NCBI RefSeq assembly: GCF_032854445.1
Contig: NC_088295.1
Coordinates: 88,830,644-88,894,643 of the forward strand
Direction of reading: 5' to 3'
Origin: Liolophura sinensis
Taxonomy: Eukaryota > Mollusca > Polyplacophora > Chitonida > Chitonidae
Length of the DNA stretch: 64,000 nt
Position numbers and translations under genes: made by a program. Positions 59,803 to 64,000 of this stretch are shown piece by piece (positions within the stretch are counted from its first letter, which is position 1; each line of letters begins with the position of its first letter). Below the pieces are notes generated by a model. That model saw nothing but the letters and a program-made list of their open reading frames with translations. It searched no databases and was not told the DNA's origin.

Positions 59803-61059
59803 ATATATGTATCAACTGTGCTTTATACTAAAGCAGGAACAACCACCAAGCCAGCAGTGAAAAGGGAATCGTAGGTAGCATACATCAACCCTGGGACTGT
59901 TCATGTGCGTAACAGTTTTAGTGAGGACAAACATATTAAACAGTCAAATATTACACTGTAACTGCTTTGACCTTAGCCATGATAATATATACTTCTGACC
60001 CATGTACCCATGACAATGATCCAGCACTGCACACATTGGTGTAGCCACAGTAACATGTGCATGTCCTGGACACATTAGGCTTTATAAGAGGAAAAATCCA
60101 GATTTCCTAACAATGTACAAACATCTAAAATATCAGCAGACTTCCAATTATGAAAAAAAGAAAACAAATGAACAGACGGACAACAAACAGACAGAGGGCA
60201 ACATTTGAAAAATGTTTTAACAGAAGCCTTAAAATTACATAAAATGAAATAGTATAATTAGTTAAATGGGCTCAGGTATACATGCATAATAAAACATCCT
60301 ATTAAACCCTATTAGAACAAGGCAAGAGCTGGTTAAAATGGGTTGAAAATTATAGCTAAAGAAAGAACAGCATTCTGGTTTGAAACTAGATGAGCCATTC
60401 TTAATGAACATTATATAACTGTAGTGATGTCATTCACAATTTATCTTCAAAAATCTGGTTAAATAAGTTTTGGACTACGGTATACATAGGTTCAAAACCA
60501 ATAACCAATATTCCTTGACCAAATGATGGTCACTGGTGACATCTTAACCTTATATACTACGGCTTGCCCAGCAAAACAGGGTGTAAGCTGAAAGGAACAG
60601 ATGGAAGTCTGAATTAAAGCAAATAAACAGGGTTTCCAAGAGTCATCAGATGAGACATCTGAAAAATACACAGCATATGAACAGAATACAGGACATATTT
60701 TAAGCATGTGCGAACGGCTATTCAACCACAAGTGGCGAATGCTGCATAATTTCTGAAGCAGCAGAACTACTATCAACTCAGCCCAATAGTCGAGTGTCCA
60801 GGATACCCTGGGATCTGTGGCCTTTCAGACAGCTGGAGATAAGTTTTGCAGGCTGAAACCGTTCAACTACCATCCCAGATCAACAGGCGAGCATCAAGGG
60901 TTTGCCCAGAAAGCCATGAGCCTTCAGAAAGATGGAGGCAACTGTTTTGGTGTTTTCTCGGAACTACAAATTACAATTTGCTTGCTGAGCCGACGGAACA
61001 ACCTGCACTATCAGAGCACACTGGTGGAGGGGTTCAGCCAGTCAACACTCACATACTGA

Positions 61060-62080
61060 ACATTTGCTGGAGCCTCTATATCCATACAGGTAGTGTAATA
61101 GTAGGACACCATGAACCATGTCATTAAAACTATGTTAGCTAGAGTCTCTACATGAATATCCATAGTCTAGTAGCTATAGCATGGGCCAGGTTTTCACAGC
61201 TACATGTTGGCCTAAATTAGCTAGGGCCTTTACATGTATATCCTTAGTGTAGTAGCATGACATACTATGGGACTTTATGACTGCATTAGCTGTAGCCTCT
61301 ATATCCACAGTGTAGTACCATAATACACCTTGAGCCAGGTCTTTAGGAGGACATTAGCTGTAGTAGCATGACACACAATGTGCCAGGTCTTTATGGCTAC
61401 ATTAGCTGGGGTCTCCATATATACAGAGCAGTAGCATACTACACCTTGAGCCAGGTCTTAAGGATGACATTAGCTGGAGCCTCTATATCCTCAGTGTAGT
61501 AGCATGACACACAATGTGCCAGGTCTTTATGGCTACATTAGCTGGGGTCTCCATATATACAGAGCAGTAGCATACTACACCTTGAACCAGGTCTTAAGGA
61601 TGACATTAGCTGGAGCCTCTATATCCTCAGTGTAGTAGCATGACACACAATGGGCCAGGTCTTTATGGCTACATTAGATGGGTCTCCATATATACAGATC
61701 AGTAACATAATACACCATGAGCCAGCTATTTACAGCCACATTAGGCAACAGCACCAATATCCATATTTCAATTACACACTACTGCAAAGGCAGGATTTTA
61801 CAGCCACAATAGATGGTGCCTCTACATCCATCATGTAATAGCATAATACACCATGAGCCAGATCTGTCCAGTTACACATAGCCACAGCACCAATACTGAA
61901 ATTATGTACATGTATATTCACACACTACAACATGTGCCAGTCATTTACAGCTACATGAACATTCGCTGGGGTCTGAATACCACACTACAACATGAGTCAG
62001 GTCTTCACAGCCACATTCACTGGTGTAAATTTTCACACAGCAGCACAACACAATTCTGAATACCTGAATACCCACACTAC
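61060..62080. repeat. 68-bp tandem repeat with 136-bp higher-order unit
   Basis: TAGTAGCATGACACACAATG starts at 61361, 61497 and 61633, exactly 136 bp apart. Each 136-bp unit holds two related 68-bp halves, one with GGGGTCTCCATATATACAGA and one with GGAGCCTCTATATCCTCAGT. Diverged single units extend to both sides. The array lies in the presumed 3' UTR of the minus gene, close to its stop codon. Confidence 0.92.
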
Positions 62081-62113
62081 ATAGAAGTCAGGACTTTGTG
62101 CTGTAGATGATGT

Positions 62114-62285
62114 CTAATGTTGCATCATAGACTCTATGTCTGCCTGATGCATGCCATTGTTTGTGCCAGCCAGCAGTTCACTGACATTAATACGATCAAT
62201 GTCGTCAATCTGAACAATGTCATCGGGGTTGTAATCCATCAGACCTGAGAGCATCAGCTCATTTGGTGTCTCCATGGGATGCATA
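62114..62285 (-). CDS. terminal coding exon of an unidentified minus-strand gene
   Basis: Minus-strand acceptor TATGTTTGTTTTCAG ends at 62286. The exon gives one base of a split codon plus 56 residues before TAG at 62116-62114. The peptide starts MHPMETPNELMLSGLMDYNP, continues DDIVQIDDIDRINVSELLAG and ends DIESMMQH. It is acidic, with alternating Asp and hydrophobic residues, resembling the C-terminal activation or docking tails of transcriptional regulators, but I do not recognise the family. Upstream exons must lie in the last 1.7 kb or, more likely, beyond the window. The gene converges on nab. Confidence 0.75.
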
Positions 62286-63514
62286 CTGAAAACAAACATA
62301 CAGTAAAGTTAAAACTGTTACCCATTTTTGTCCATGTTTGTTAAAACTATTAAATTAAAGGTTAAAAATGGTCATGATCTACGGAAGGAAAAGTTTTATG
62401 CATAGATGACTTCTCGGCACAAAAAGGAATCTTTTGTACTATCCCAACCATATCCTTATTTTACTGATGCCAAATAATTTTAAAATAACTCAGAGATGAG
62501 GGCAACCATAATATTTATGCCTGTGAGTTTTCACCTACTTGCTTTCAAAACAGGAGGCTACATCCTTGTATGAAACACTGACAGAACATATGATTGCAGC
62601 AATAGGCTTTATCAGTTATCAGGCATTGTAGTCTTAATATATACTGCTCTCACAGACCAGAGGAGCTGATGTTTCAAAAAAATAATAACATACTTTATTA
62701 ACTGTCATTCAATATCAAGGGGCTGCTTGCGACAAGCAAGAAGCCAATTGTACATGTACTTTTCTAATGTAGGTGCAATTCGTAACTTTTCTTTTCCTTT
62801 AATGAAGTGATGTGATGCTGAGGGGTGTGCTAAACAACAGAACCTGGAAATCTTATGTGTTGCACATTTTGAATGTGGAATACTTTTGCGGTGACCTTTG
62901 CAAAGAAGGAAGAGTTCTGGGAGGGAAATGCTGGGGTGGAGACAGATACACTATGCAGACATGTGAGCAATCAGGCCAAGCAGTGAGGGAGGTTGCATGT
63001 GAACAGATCTGAGGCTCACCCAAACAAGGGAAGAGGTTAACTGTTTGTTAGCAAGGACAAGAGAATACACAAACAGCACACAAATTGGATAACCCTGAAA
63101 ACTAACTAGTGAAAAGTCTATCTCCCCAAAAGAAAATCTACACATTTTGGCTCGCATTTCCATATGTATGGAGGACATGCAGTTTTCTATATGATTAACT
63201 TAATCTAGATGAAAACCACTGTCCAATGACTGTTCAAAGTCCACATGAATACGATTTCATAACACCAGAAACTATTTCATATGTCTGTTTTTAAGATCTA
63301 CAGGTAGGTAAGCTTTGCCATTTTACAAGCAACACATTCAAACCTTTCACTTCAAAACAAATGTCCTGAAAAAAATTTAAGCCAAAATTCCACTTAAAAT
63401 CATCCTACATATACATACCATTCGTTCATAAGGACATAATCTGAGGAATATGTTGATGCATTAATCTGGACATGTGTTGCAGAAAACTGCTTTTTATATT
63501 CTTCAATTATGTTA
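62286..63514. other. intron of the minus-strand gene
   Basis: No exon supported on either strand. Open frames at 62812-63012 (plus) and 62951-63178 (minus) lack paired splice sites. Confidence 0.45.
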
Positions 63515-63665
63515 AGGTATTAGTGGGTAGTCTGCCAGCAACCTGTGGATGGTCGTGGGTTTCTCTCGGGGCTCTGTCCAATTTTCTCTCACCATAATGC
63601 TTACCACTGTCATATCAGTGAAATATTCTTCTATATGGTGCAAAACACCAATCAAATAAGTAAAT
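63515..63665 (+). mobile_element. 5'-truncated SINE fragment
   Basis: Begins inside the conserved centre (GTCTGCCAGCAACCTGTGGA, TGGTCGTGGGTTTCTC) and keeps CCATAATGCTTACCACTG, GTGAAATATTCTTCTATATG and a CACCAATCAAATAAGTAAAT tail. The head with pol III boxes is missing. No target duplication was found. Confidence 0.88.
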
Positions 63666-64000
63666 AAATCAGTAATGTTATGCATCGTATAAGTACCACT
63701 ATAATTTAGAAACTGAAAGAAAGCAAATGTTGGCTCAAAAGAAGCAAATTTGGGCTGAACGTTTTCCTGTGATGAAAAAACAACCCTAAACAATGGCACA
63801 AAAAGTGGTTACAAAATCATTCCCACCTCTTTTACAGGGTTGGTTCTCGCTTTCTGTCGTCTGTTGTCGTACTTGCATTTATCTTACATACAGGTCTGTG
63901 AAATGAACAAATGAGGCTTGTGATGGGATGAAAGATGAGGATTTGAACAAAAGCACAGCCATTCCATACTCATGCAATTGACAATATTAGTATACAAACA
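63666..64000. other. window end, no feature seen
   Basis: AT-rich sequence, presumably intron of the minus-strand gene. Confidence 0.4.

Larger units (their letters stand above)
57415..62113 (-). other. probable long 3' UTR of the minus-strand gene
   Basis: On minus, the terminal exon's TAG at 62116-62114 is followed by about 4.7 kb without any supportable exon, reaching an AATAAA (plus TTTATT at 57439-57444). Just beyond it on minus is a GT-rich run (TATTGTTGTG), a good cleavage context. Another AATAAA (plus TTTATT near 58135) could give a shorter form. The extent is inferred from signals only. Confidence 0.5.

Overview
This is a eukaryotic nuclear window, most likely from a mollusc (or another lophotrochozoan). 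The coding content is three spliced genes in short exons with GT/AG introns. The rest is intron, UTR and intergenic DNA carrying tRNA-derived SINEs, whose tails (GTACGGCGTAAAACACCAATCAAATAAA and TACGACGTTAAACCCCAAGCACTCACTCA types) I associate with bivalve and gastropod genomes, plus many minisatellite arrays. No bacterial-style operons, CRISPR arrays, rRNA or functional tRNA genes were seen.

Layout. (1) About 1-10 kb: the 3' end of a plus-strand gene. Only its last coding exon (9314-9391) is convincing; it is followed by a short 3' UTR with AATAAA at 9893. The rest is CpG-poor intron holding a 25-bp minisatellite (1.16-2.08 kb) and one complete SINE with a 15-bp target duplication (6.1-6.5 kb). 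(2) About 10.4-28 kb: CpG-richer intergenic DNA with five tandem arrays (48, 54, irregular, 44 and about 82 bp periods) and several SINEs. (3) 28.0-28.2 kb: a candidate promoter and noncoding first exon with a CCAAT box, a CRE-like site, a perfect CArG box and a GTAAGT donor. (4) 28.2 to about 57 kb: the nab gene, an NGFI-A/EGR-binding corepressor. Ten coding exons between 42194 and 52562 join without a phase error into a 709-residue protein with NCD1, NCD2, a coiled-coil-like exon and a long acidic C-terminal exon. (5) About 57.4-64 kb: the 3' part of a minus-strand gene converging on nab; only its last coding exon (62114-62285) is seen, with a probable 4.7-kb 3' UTR carrying a 136-bp higher-order repeat.

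Nab proteins bind EGR-family zinc-finger activators and repress their targets. A CArG/CRE-bearing promoter would fit control by the same growth-factor pathway that induces EGR genes, but that link is inference. The most unusual structures are a perfect 149-bp inverted repeat with one arm in the last nab intron and the other downstream of its stop codon, two alternative phase-compatible 5' exons that would lengthen the Nab N terminus, and CpG depletion that appears to outline the transcribed gene bodies.
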